From assembly GCF_001816125.1 (NCBI RefSeq), contig NZ_MDZA01000133.1, forward strand, positions 1 through 50,763: a stretch of 50,763 bases of DNA, given 5' to 3'. The position numbers and the translations under genes are program-made. Below, in pieces: positions 35,001 to 41,951 of the stretch. This stretch comes from Hymenobacter coccineus (GTDB lineage Bacteria; Bacteroidota; Bacteroidia; Cytophagales; Hymenobacteraceae). Within the stretch, counting starts at the first letter, position 1, and each line of letters begins with the position of its first letter. A model generated the notes under the pieces. It ran no database searches and was not told the origin of the DNA. It saw only the letters and a list, made by a program, of their open reading frames with translations.

Positions 35001-35204
35001 CTTGACGAGCACCGTTACCCCGGGCAAGCCGTCGCCGTTGGCTTGGGTTACTCGGCCCGTAACGGTAAAGGGCGGCCGCTTGAGTGCCGCGTGTTGCGCG
35101 TGGCCCGGGGCCCCCAGCGCAACCGGGGTGGCCAGGGCCGGGAGCCCACAAACGGCCAGCAGGGCCGCTTTGCGGAGGGTAGGAAAGTAAGGGTGTGGAT
35201 GCAT
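32049..35204 (-). CDS. susC: SusC/RagA-family TonB-dependent receptor
   Basis: 1051 residues, full length for SusC. A signal peptide (~1-38) precedes a carboxypeptidase-regulatory-like domain (~46-120: VTGRVTQANGDGLPGVTVLV ... FSYVGFV). A TonB-box-like EVVVVGYGTQ follows at 126-135, then the plug (~140-255, with the SusC hallmarks LYVVDGFPL, DIETIDVLKDASATAIYGVR and GVVLITTKRG) and a 22-strand barrel ending in FLAGLNIGF. It imports oligosaccharides across the outer membrane with TonB energy, as partner of the SusD protein encoded next. It is the first gene of the locus; a candidate promoter lies ~330 bases upstream. Confidence 0.97.
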   Translation of the reverse strand: MHPHPYFPTLRKAALLAVCGLPALATPVALGAPGHAQHAALKRPPFTVTGRVTQANGDGLPGVTVLVKGTAQGVSTNANGEFTLDAPEGGTLVFSYVGFVRQEVAVSSARNPLNVTLVADVAALNEVVVVGYGTQERGSITGAISSVNGAELVRQPVADATQAIQGKVSGVTITSNGGAPGGAAGTSVRIRGITSAGNNNPLYVVDGFPLPDNGNSQLSAISPNDIETIDVLKDASATAIYGVRAANGVVLITTKRGKAGKTNVNFDGYRGIQSVARRLDLLNAEQYAVINNEARIAAGQPIALDKLRDPAALGEGTDWQDLMFRRAKIQNYSLSATGGSEKARYALSGTYFQQDGVIVGSKFERFTLRANGDVQLSRIFKIGNSIALSHLEDRQITSNDGEYGGVQQLLRIPPTVQPYRPDGYWYQPNSAMDNFTEENPLATSQRANQKFTRNRATTTFYAELEPLKGLRFRTNVGADLVFENFNQFSPKGPELAGYTQRYITAGAGATAGYSPSYLIENTATYDRTIADKHHVTLLVGQSAQEFNYSNVEAYRTGYLRNDLQTINVGPINTLLANAGTIDPARHLASYFGRLNYDYAGKYIFQATARYDGSSRFEPGHKFGFFPSVSAGWRISEEEFLKGSNTISNLKLRAGYGRVGNELNAGRFAYLYSINFGAVYPFGPDGTINTGGAPTRLANPNLRWEYNDQANIGLEMGFLGNRLEATIDLYNRNSPNLIAPVPPSLVSGTYESVNANAASAYNRGIDFSLTSHNFVGSGGGLTWTTTFNVSAYKTRLVSLGAGIPYNGLGSLSGTIVRYDAGQAFGAFYGYVADGLIQSQEELTALNAGALAGTAKANNYQNAGTAPGDIKFKDLNGDGVITDADRTFIGNPNPNYTFGLTNTLGYKGFDLSFFIQGVQGNDVYNLNRYITEGALYGTTNGTTNVLNRWTGTGTSNDVPRAIVGDPNNNLRVSTHYIEDGSYVRLKNLTLGYTLPSTILSRISASQLRVYVTAQNLVTLTKYAGFDPEVSASGVDLGIYPQTRVFLAGLNIGF

Positions 35205-35807
35205 AGAAGTGGTAAAGAGGGAATGGATGGGAGCGGAGAAGGCAGATGCTACACAATCGTTTGGTTATGTGGAGCTAAGCGCGAGTAGAGTGTAGGTTAT
35301 TTGCTATGAAAATAAACAATCGATTGCGTTTAGTATTTTTCAGTGAGGGCTTATCGGCGACAACATCCGGCGCGCTAGCAATTGAAGGCTGGCAGCGGCC
35401 TGCTTCACCGTGGCAAGCGGCGCTACCCGGCCCATTGTCGGCTACACTAATCGAAACCGATAGCACCCTCTTGCTAGCAAACCCAGTAACAGCTCCTGAG
35501 CAATAATTGCGCAGCTAACAGCACTTAGCGCTTCCCAAAGGTATTCGAGGTTGTTTTAAATGCGCAACCCAAAAAGTGCCTTGCGGGGCAGTACGGGGCT
35601 ATTTATTGCTTGGTGCACACGCGCCTTGTACGCTTACTGCACACGTAAGCCACCGCGTTATGCCGTTTAAAAGCCGTGCGCCGCGCATAAGCGATTGGTG
35701 AAAAAAAGCTAAAAAACAATTACCAAAGGCCGGTTTTTTTTAATAAACCTGCGGCGCGTCTGGTGGCCATTTGCTGAACCGCCCCGCTAGTGTTGGCCTG
35801 GGGCCCG
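35205..35807. other. 603-base intergenic region upstream of susC
   Basis: No convincing gene. Two short overlapping open frames on opposite strands (35275-35466 minus, 35306-35506 plus) show no family features. The part 35480-35760 is AT-richer with runs of A and T. On the minus strand it contains a good TAnnTTTG box, which would leave a leader of roughly 320 bases before susC. Confidence 0.5.
35536..35567 (-). promoter_or_regulatory. Candidate Bacteroidota promoter for susC
   Basis: On the minus strand TTG (35567-35565) and TACCTTTG (35543-35536) match the -33 and -7 elements with a 21-base spacer. Transcription from here would run into susC after a ~320-base leader. SusC leaders in Bacteroidota are sometimes sites of antisense or anti-sigma control. 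Confidence 0.4.
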
Positions 35808-37769
35808 TCACGCTTCGTCTTCCACCAGGTCTTCGCTAGCGCTTAGCAGTACCTGGGTCCAATCCTCGTGCTCGTCGTAGTCGGGCGCGGCGCGCCGGCG
35901 GCGCATGGCGTCCACCACTTTCTGGTTGAAACTCCAGCAGGTAGCCTGCCGCAAATCCAGGAGCTGGCTCATCTCGGCCACGGAATAGTGGCCCTGGTGG
36001 GTGTGCAATAGGAACACCGCGTACAGGGCCTTCACGGCTGAAAACTTGCACTTTTGCAACAGCGTGTAGGCGGTGGCTGACTCCACGTAGCGGCAGCGCG
36101 TGCACCGCCGCGCGTGCTGCTCGCGGCCGTCGCAATACCGGCCGTGGCCGCACTTGCGGCACTGGTAGCCATCGGCCCACTTCAGGCCCGCCAGGTACAC
36201 CAGGCAGGCGTCCTTGTCGGGGTAAATTTGGCTGAACTCGCCGAAGTTCATTTCCTGAGCGATGACGCGCGCGGCTTGCGCATGGTGCAGGTCGGCCTGC
36301 AGGTCGGTGTTGAGCTTGGCAATGGCCGCCGATTGAAGCGAGAGCAGGCCGTTGGCTTCGAGCAGCTCCCGGTTCTGCGCCGCAATGGTTTCGCCCTTGT
36401 GCTTGATTTCCTGGGTGCGCTGGGCCACCAGAACCTCCAGCTCGGAGTTGAGCCGGTCCTTCAGCACTTCGTTTTGGTGGAGCTGCTCAACGAGCAAGCT
36501 TTGGGCCACCTGCTCGCGGCGCAGCTGCTCCACCAGCCGCTCCTGGGCCCCAATGGTATCGTCCTTGATGGCCTTAATTTTTTCCCCCAAGGCGTATGAC
36601 AGCACCACCACCTCGGCCACGAAGGCCATGTTGAGGCTGTACACCGTGAACGTATTGGTGAGGGCGTCGATGCCCAGCTTGCGCAAAATCAGGAACAGCA
36701 GGCTGGCGGACACCAGGGCCTGGGCCAGCAGAAACAAGCGCGCCGGCCGAAACCCGAGCTGGTAGGCGCGCACGGCCTCGTAATAAATAAGCCCGTAGGG
36801 CAGCAAATACAGCCAGAAGCCCAGGCCCGACCGCACCCATACCGCATCGGCCAGCAGCAGGATGGCGCTGCCCAGCACCACGGCCCGCACCGCGGGGTCG
36901 AAGCGCGGCAAGCGCAGGGGCGCGTCGAGGAAGTAGCGGGCGTAGTAGCTGAAGGTGAGCAGCAACAGGATGGGGGCCCCGGCAATGATGGCCTGGTTGA
37001 GCCAGGGCAGCTCGGGCCAGAGGTACTGGAAGCCCAGGCCATCCTCGGAGAGAAACAGCAGGCCGCAGCTGAGCACGTACAGCACGTAGCGCAGGTGGTT
37101 CTGGTCCTGGGTCAGCAGGTAGATGAACAGGTTGTACACCACCATGATGAGCAACACCCCGTAGAAAAGCCCCAGCAGGCCGTACTCGGTTTGGAAATGG
37201 CCGGCCAGCAGCTCCTCGGTGCGCAGCTGGCTGAGGAAGCTGGTTTTGGAGTTGGATTGCAGCCGCAGGTAAAACACCTCCGTGCGGCCCGGCACCAGCG
37301 GCAGCCGGAACAGGTAGTTCTTGTAGTGAAAGTGGCGGCTATAAAAGGGCGCGTCGGCCCCCGTGTGCCGCTGGCTGCCGGGGCCGTAAAAAGTAACGTC
37401 GTTGATGTGGGAGTCGAACAACTCCAAGTACCAGTGGCGGCTGGTCGAATCCTGGTTGCTCACCGGTAGCCGCACCCAGTACGCGGCCCCCACGTGCTGC
37501 ATGCTGCTGGCCGTGCGGGCCCCCAGCACGAAGCGGCGGGCATTGGCGGGGCGCTGCACGTCGGCCAGGGTGAGGGTGCCGGTGGGGTCTTCCAGTATGC
37601 TAAAGAAGCTGGGCGTCACCATGATATCGTTAACGGCTGCGCGGGTGCACAGCGTGTCGCTGGCCGGGGCCCCGTAGCCGGCGCGGGCCAGCCCGAGCAG
37701 CAGCCAGCAAGCCCAGGCCACGCAGAGCCGGGGCCCCAAGGGCCGGCGCGGGAGGAGGGAGGTAGTCAA
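35808..37769 (-). CDS. 7TM-DISM receptor fused to an IS1595-type transposase zinc ribbon
   Basis: About 653 residues. Signal peptide ~1-33; extracytoplasmic 7TMR-DISMED2 beta-sandwich ~45-185 (AAYWVRLPVSN, WYLELFDSHIND, FYLRLQS); seven membrane helices ~197-395; a long coiled coil ~397-505. Where relatives carry a histidine kinase, GGDEF or LytTR domain, this protein has a transposase zinc ribbon at ~507-565 (Cys537, Cys540, Cys556, Cys559 in QCRKCGHGRY and RRCTRCRYVES). A helical domain (~570-625, YSVAEMSQLLDLRQATCWSF) and an acidic tail follow. The match is to the N-terminal region of IS1595-family transposases; the DDE nuclease is absent. It probably senses a ligand at the surface and binds nucleic acid or a partner at the membrane. 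The TTG 37769 start is a guess. Confidence 0.8.
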   Translation of the reverse strand: MTTSLLPRRPLGPRLCVAWACWLLLGLARAGYGAPASDTLCTRAAVNDIMVTPSFFSILEDPTGTLTLADVQRPANARRFVLGARTASSMQHVGAAYWVRLPVSNQDSTSRHWYLELFDSHINDVTFYGPGSQRHTGADAPFYSRHFHYKNYLFRLPLVPGRTEVFYLRLQSNSKTSFLSQLRTEELLAGHFQTEYGLLGLFYGVLLIMVVYNLFIYLLTQDQNHLRYVLYVLSCGLLFLSEDGLGFQYLWPELPWLNQAIIAGAPILLLLTFSYYARYFLDAPLRLPRFDPAVRAVVLGSAILLLADAVWVRSGLGFWLYLLPYGLIYYEAVRAYQLGFRPARLFLLAQALVSASLLFLILRKLGIDALTNTFTVYSLNMAFVAEVVVLSYALGEKIKAIKDDTIGAQERLVEQLRREQVAQSLLVEQLHQNEVLKDRLNSELEVLVAQRTQEIKHKGETIAAQNRELLEANGLLSLQSAAIAKLNTDLQADLHHAQAARVIAQEMNFGEFSQIYPDKDACLVYLAGLKWADGYQCRKCGHGRYCDGREQHARRCTRCRYVESATAYTLLQKCKFSAVKALYAVFLLHTHQGHYSVAEMSQLLDLRQATCWSFNQKVVDAMRRRRAAPDYDEHEDWTQVLLSASEDLVEDEA

Positions 37770-37886
37770 AACCCTGAATGTTAGGATAAGCAAACGATTG
37801 CAAGATACCCCTGGGGCCCCAAACGCAGGGTTTGGGTGAGGGATTGCCCGGGCCGGTTGACGGCGCAAAATGGCTAGGCCAAAAAA

Positions 37887-37913
37887 AGCGCCGGGCCCTG
37901 AGGGCCCGGCGCT
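37887..37913 (-). terminator. Intrinsic terminator of the LTxxQ-like gene
   Basis: Perfect 12-bp stem AGCGCCGGGCCC pairing with GGGCCCGGCGCT around a 3-base loop, with seven A on the plus-strand left side, hence a U tract on the minus transcript. It lies 35 bases beyond the stop at 37948. Confidence 0.85.
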
Positions 37914-37947
37914 TTCCACGCAATGAATAGCGCCAGAGGTTGAGGCG

Positions 37948-38456
37948 CTACTCGTTGCCGCCCAGGCCGGGGGCGGCGTTGCCCTGCACGCCCTGCACGT
38001 TGGGCACACCCATTTTCTCCTCGCGCTTGCGCTGGTACTTGTCGAACTGCGCGGGCGTGAGCACGTCTTTCAATGCGGCGAGGCGCGACTCGCCCACGTT
38101 TTCGACCAGCCCCTTGAGCTTGCCCGGGTCGTTGCGGTTGCGGGCGCGGGCATTTTCCACCGCCGCCACGCTGCGCTGGTTGATGACGCGCACCTTTTCA
38201 GTTTGCTGGGGCGAGAGGCCCAGGTTCTGCTGCATGTTGGTGGTGAGGGCGTTGGCCCGGGCCTCGGCGTTGGCCGGGGCCGTGCCGGGCGCTGGGGCCC
38301 CGGCAGGTGCGCCGCGGCGGGGGCGTCCGGAACCGGGGTTTTGGTTTTGGTGGTAGGCTGGCCGTCGGCCTTGGCTTTGGTTTTGACCACGGCCTGGGCC
38401 TGGGCGGCCGGCAGGGCCAGGGCCCCCAGCGAGGCCAGCAATAAGAAGCGCTTCAT
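37948..38456 (-). CDS. Secreted LTxxQ-like helical protein, frameshifted
   Basis: ATG 38456 begins a clean signal peptide (MKRFLLLASLGALALPAAQA) followed by a Lys/Thr-rich stretch. In another frame, from ~38320 to 37948, is a helical domain with NLGLSPQQTEKVRVINQRS and DVLTPAQFDKYQRKREEKMG, a Spy/DUF4890-like pattern in which LTPxQ repeats. Adding one base in the five-G run at 38319-38323 joins them to ~168 residues. Such periplasmic proteins are small chaperone- or sensor-like helical proteins; no partner sigma factor is adjacent. The terminator at 37887 closes the gene. Confidence 0.7.
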
Positions 38457-38656
38457 AACAATAGGATAAGAAGGACAAATGGGGCCCCGGCGAAAACCCG
38501 GGACCTGGCCCGAAAGTGTAAATATCGGGCCAAAAACCGGCCGCTGGTCCGGGCCGGGGCTCTCGGGGACCCCCACCGCCTGCTGCCCGCGCCCCCGGGG
38601 CGCACTAAAATGGGGCCCGACGTAACCTTTGGGCCCCGCTTTCCATACTAACCTGC

Positions 38657-39730
38657 ATGAAACACACGCCCGCCCTGCCCGCCCCCGATTCGTTCCCGTC
38701 TTCTTCGAGCAACTGGCTGCTGGCCGCCGGCCTGGGGGCCGCCGCCGTGGCCGCCACGCTGTGGGCCAACCGCCGCGGCAGCTACGAGCTCACGGGCCGC
38801 GTGGTGCTCATCACCGGCGGCTCGCGCGGGCTGGGCCTGGTGCTGGCCCGCCAGGCGGTGGTGGAAGGGGCCCGGGTGGCCATCTGCGCCCGCGACGAGG
38901 CCGAGCTGGAGCGTGCCCGCCAAGACCTGGTTTCCTACGGCGCGGCCGCGGCCGACGTACTCACGCTGGCCCGCGACCTCACCGATGCCAACGAGGTGCG
39001 CACCATGGTGGCCGAGGTGGAGAACCGCCTGGGGCCCGTGGACGTGCTGGTGAACAACGCCGGCATCATCACCGCCGGCCCGCTCGACAACATGGAGCTG
39101 CGCGACTTTGAGGACTCGATGGACACGCACTTTTGGGCCCCCCTGCACGCCATGCAGGCCGTGCTGCCCAGCATGCGCCGGCGCGGCGCGGGCCGCATCG
39201 TCAACGTGTCGAGCCTGGGCGGCAAGGTGGCCATTCCGCACATGGTGCCGTACAGCGCCAGCAAGTTTGCCCTCGTGGGCCTGTCGGAAGGCTTCCGGGC
39301 CGAGCTGCGGCAGGAAGGCATCCGCGTGACCACGGTGTGCCCCGGGCTGTTGCGCACCGGTAGCCAGGGCCAGGCCGTGGTGAAGGGCCAGCACAAAAAG
39401 GAGTTCGCCTGGTTCAGCATCGCCGATGCGCTGCCCGGCTTCTCGATGGACGCCGAGCAGGCCGCGCGCCAAATCTGGAACGCTACCCGGCGCGGCGACG
39501 GCGAAATTATCCTCTCGCTGCCGGCCAAGTTCCTGGCGGGCTTCCACGGCATCCTGCCCGGCATCACCACCGACGTGCTGAGCTGGATGAACCGCGCCCT
39601 GCCCGCCACCGGCGAGAGCGAGGCCGCCAACGAACGCCGCCGCGGCTACGAAAGCGAGTCGGCCCTCACCCGCTCGCCCCTCACCGCCCTCACCCGCAAA
39701 GCCGCCCGCGCCAACAACGAGTTGGGCTAG
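38657..39730 (+). CDS. SDR family oxidoreductase with N-terminal membrane anchor
   Basis: 357 residues. A single hydrophobic helix at ~20-37 precedes a classical short-chain dehydrogenase domain (~44-290): NAD(P)-binding TGGSRGLG, the NNAG motif, the catalytic Ser in VNVSSLGG and YSASK. The Arg after the first strand (ICARDEAEL) suggests NADP(H). A C-terminal tail of ~60 residues includes NERRRGYESESALTRSPLTAL, positively charged and probably cytoplasmic. Membrane-anchored SDRs of this length often act on lipids or sterol-like substrates; the substrate here is unknown. It is monocistronic, ahead of a repeat remnant. Confidence 0.9.
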   Translation: MKHTPALPAPDSFPSSSSNWLLAAGLGAAAVAATLWANRRGSYELTGRVVLITGGSRGLGLVLARQAVVEGARVAICARDEAELERARQDLVSYGAAAADVLTLARDLTDANEVRTMVAEVENRLGPVDVLVNNAGIITAGPLDNMELRDFEDSMDTHFWAPLHAMQAVLPSMRRRGAGRIVNVSSLGGKVAIPHMVPYSASKFALVGLSEGFRAELRQEGIRVTTVCPGLLRTGSQGQAVVKGQHKKEFAWFSIADALPGFSMDAEQAARQIWNATRRGDGEIILSLPAKFLAGFHGILPGITTDVLSWMNRALPATGESEAANERRRGYESESALTRSPLTALTRKAARANNELG

Positions 39731-39756
39731 AGCCCCAGCGCCGGGGTGGCTGGCTC

Positions 39757-39850
39757 TTCACAGGCTGCCCGCTAATCGTTGCGCCGGTAGAGGGTGTTCT
39801 GGGCCCCCAACTAACGCTGCTTGGGTAGCCGGGCGGCTGGCAAAAAGCTG
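39757..39850. repeat. Palindromic repeat, family D copy 2 (degraded)
   Basis: GCTGCCCGCTAATCGTTGCG at 39764-39783 is the exact reverse complement of part of the right arm of the copy at 15137-15263. A CCGGGCGGCTGGCAAAA string further right matches that copy's other arm loosely. Arms no longer pair well. Confidence 0.6.
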
Positions 39851-39913
39851 CTCCTCGCATAGGTTCCTTAGGCTAACTACCGGCCCGCCACGATTTCGTG
39901 CCATCTTCGCCCC

Positions 39914-40684
39914 ATGCAATTCCCCGTTGAATTGGCCTGGGGCCCCGTGCGGTTGCCCGTGCACTTGCTCTGCGAAACGCTGGCCTACGCCCTGGGCTAC
40001 CGCCTCTACACCCATCTGCGCGCCCGCACCGCCGACCGCATCAGCGACGACAGCCGGCAGTGGATTTTTGTGGGGGCCGCCGCCGGGGCCCTGCTCGGCT
40101 CGCGCCTGCTGGGCCTGCTCGAACACCCCGATTTGCTGCTGCACCCGCCCGGCGGCTGGCTCTATTACTTCACCAATAAAACCATCGTGGGCGGCTTCCT
40201 GGGCGGCCTGGTGGGGGTAGAGCTGGTGAAAAAGCGCCTGGGCATCACCGCCTCCTCGGGCGACCTGATGGTCTTTCCGCTGCTGCTGGGCCTGGGCATC
40301 GGGCGCGTCGGCTGCTTCTTCAGCGGCCTGGAAGACGGCACGTTTGGCACCGCTACTGCCCTGCCCTGGGGCATCAATTTCGGCGACGGCGTGGCCCGCC
40401 ACCCCACCAACCTCTATGAAATTCTGCTGCTGGGGTCCCTGGCGCTGGGGCTGGGGGCCCTGGAGCGCCGCCGCCCGCTGCCCAACGGCCGGCGCTTCGA
40501 GCTGTTCCTGGCCGGGTATTTATTGTTTCGCCTGCTGGTAGAGTGCATCAAACCCACAACGGCTTTGCCGGGGCTGGGCCTGACGGCCATCCAGTGGGCT
40601 TGCGTGGCGGGGCTGGGGTATTATGTTTGGGGCTGGTGGCGCAGTGGCACCCGGCAGCCCAGTGCGCCATTGGAAGCACAGTAG
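39914..40684 (+). CDS. Lgt-like prolipoprotein diacylglyceryl transferase family protein
   Basis: 256 residues, six to seven membrane helices. Motifs correspond to Lgt, the enzyme that attaches diacylglycerol to the lipobox cysteine: GKxxxGGFLGG-like TIVGGFLGGLVGVEL (Lgt has HGGL), GIGRVGCFFSGLEDG (Lgt GRxGNFxNGE) and ARHPTNLYE (Lgt RHPSQLYE). The substitutions at the HGGL His and the NGE Glu make it divergent from canonical Lgt, so it could be a second, specialised family member and not the housekeeping enzyme. ATG 39914 gives the expected short periplasmic N-terminus. The next gene starts 65 bases downstream. Confidence 0.8.
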   Translation: MQFPVELAWGPVRLPVHLLCETLAYALGYRLYTHLRARTADRISDDSRQWIFVGAAAGALLGSRLLGLLEHPDLLLHPPGGWLYYFTNKTIVGGFLGGLVGVELVKKRLGITASSGDLMVFPLLLGLGIGRVGCFFSGLEDGTFGTATALPWGINFGDGVARHPTNLYEILLLGSLALGLGALERRRPLPNGRRFELFLAGYLLFRLLVECIKPTTALPGLGLTAIQWACVAGLGYYVWGWWRSGTRQPSAPLEAQ

Positions 40685-40749
40685 GCCGTTCGATTACTTA
40701 TCGAAGCTGCTTGCTGAGAATAAAAAGATTGTCCAATAACACTGTTAAA

Positions 40750-41877
40750 ATGGCAAATACTGCTGAAAGATTTACCTCGCTGGATGTATTTCGGGGCATG
40801 ACGGTGTGTTTCATGATTATCGTGAATACCCCGGGCTCGGGAGCCGAGGCCTGGGGGCCCCTCAACCATGCCGACTGGATTGGTTTTACCCCGACAGATT
40901 TGGTTTTTCCTTCCTTCCTTTTCGCGGTAGGTAATGCGTTGAGTTTTTCCAAAGCGAAATACGAGTCGAATACCGCGTTCTTAGCCAAGGTATTTAAAAG
41001 AACGGTAATTATATTCTTGCTGGGCTACCTCATGTACTGGTTTCCCTTCTTTCACCGCGTTGATAATGAATGGGTGTTCAATTCCGTAGCAAATACCCGC
41101 ATTATGGGCGTGCTACAGCGCATTGCGCTGTGCTATTTTTTTGGGTCGCTCATCGTGCATTATTGCACCCAAAAAACAGCTATTATTATTTCCGCCCTGC
41201 TCTTAATCAGCTATTGGGTATTCTTGGTGTACTTCGGCGAAGCTAGCAAGGAATACACCATGCTTGGCAACGCGGGCACTCGGCTAGATAAGTTAATTAT
41301 TGGCGACGCTCACCTATACCACAAGGGCGGCGGACCAATTGCCTTCGATCCGGAAGGCTTACTAAGTACGATGACCAGTATCGTGAATGTGATTGGCGGC
41401 TTTCTGGCCGGATCCTATCTTCAAAAAAAAGGCAAGAATTACGAATCCGTGGCAATGCTCCTCGTGTGTGGCGCATTGCTAATCTGTACGGCACTTTTCT
41501 GGGGTCAGTTTCTTCCTGTATCAAAGAAAATGTGGACAAGCTCATTTTCCTTGCTCACCATTGGAATCGACTTAGCCACGTTAGGTTGTCTGATTCTAGC
41601 CATTGAAATCAAGAATATACGCTGGGGTACATCGTTCTTTCTTATTTTCGGCAGGAATCCGCTAGCCATTTATCTGCTATCGGAGCTGTTGCTGGCACCG
41701 CTCCAATTGCTGTGGGTCTGCCCAGAATTGAGCGTTTTTGATTGGATAAATCAGGTCTTTTATCAGCGAATTTTTCCCGGCTCCCTAGGCGCCTTTGTGT
41801 TTGCCATGAGCTACATGCTGCTGTGCTGGGTGGTGGCGTACATACTTGATAAGAGAAGGATTTACATTAAAATATAA
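40750..41877 (+). CDS. HGSNAT/NagX-like transmembrane N-acetyltransferase
   Basis: 375 residues with about ten membrane helices. It starts with ERFTSLDVFRGMTV, the hallmark of the DUF5009/HGSNAT group, followed by GPLNHADWIGFTPTDLVFPS. The His40 corresponds to the active-site histidine of the human lysosomal heparan-alpha-glucosaminide acetyltransferase, and FGRNPLAIYLLSE near the end is also conserved. Bacterial NagX proteins handle amino sugars; acetyl transfer to GlcN across the membrane is the likely reaction. Codon use is clearly more AT-rich than upstream genes. Together with the GH89 enzyme 2.4 kb downstream it suggests use of GlcNAc-containing glycans. ATG 40750 matches the family start. 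Confidence 0.88.
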   Translation: MANTAERFTSLDVFRGMTVCFMIIVNTPGSGAEAWGPLNHADWIGFTPTDLVFPSFLFAVGNALSFSKAKYESNTAFLAKVFKRTVIIFLLGYLMYWFPFFHRVDNEWVFNSVANTRIMGVLQRIALCYFFGSLIVHYCTQKTAIIISALLLISYWVFLVYFGEASKEYTMLGNAGTRLDKLIIGDAHLYHKGGGPIAFDPEGLLSTMTSIVNVIGGFLAGSYLQKKGKNYESVAMLLVCGALLICTALFWGQFLPVSKKMWTSSFSLLTIGIDLATLGCLILAIEIKNIRWGTSFFLIFGRNPLAIYLLSELLLAPLQLLWVCPELSVFDWINQVFYQRIFPGSLGAFVFAMSYMLLCWVVAYILDKRRIYIKI

Positions 41878-41951
41878 CCCGTTGAAATAAGCATTCGTCC
41901 GAGGAAATATTTGCGAAAAATAATTTTTGATCAAATAGTAAAGATTGTTCC

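Noticed and set aside
35275..35506. Two short opposing frames (63 and 66 codons) upstream of susC
   Set aside because: No signal, motif or typical codon bias, and they overlap one another. Treated as non-coding leader.
35808..36330. A separate IS1595 insertion sequence
   Set aside because: The zinc ribbon is in frame with the receptor. There is no DDE domain, no terminal inverted repeats and no second start, so it is a fused domain and not an inserted element.
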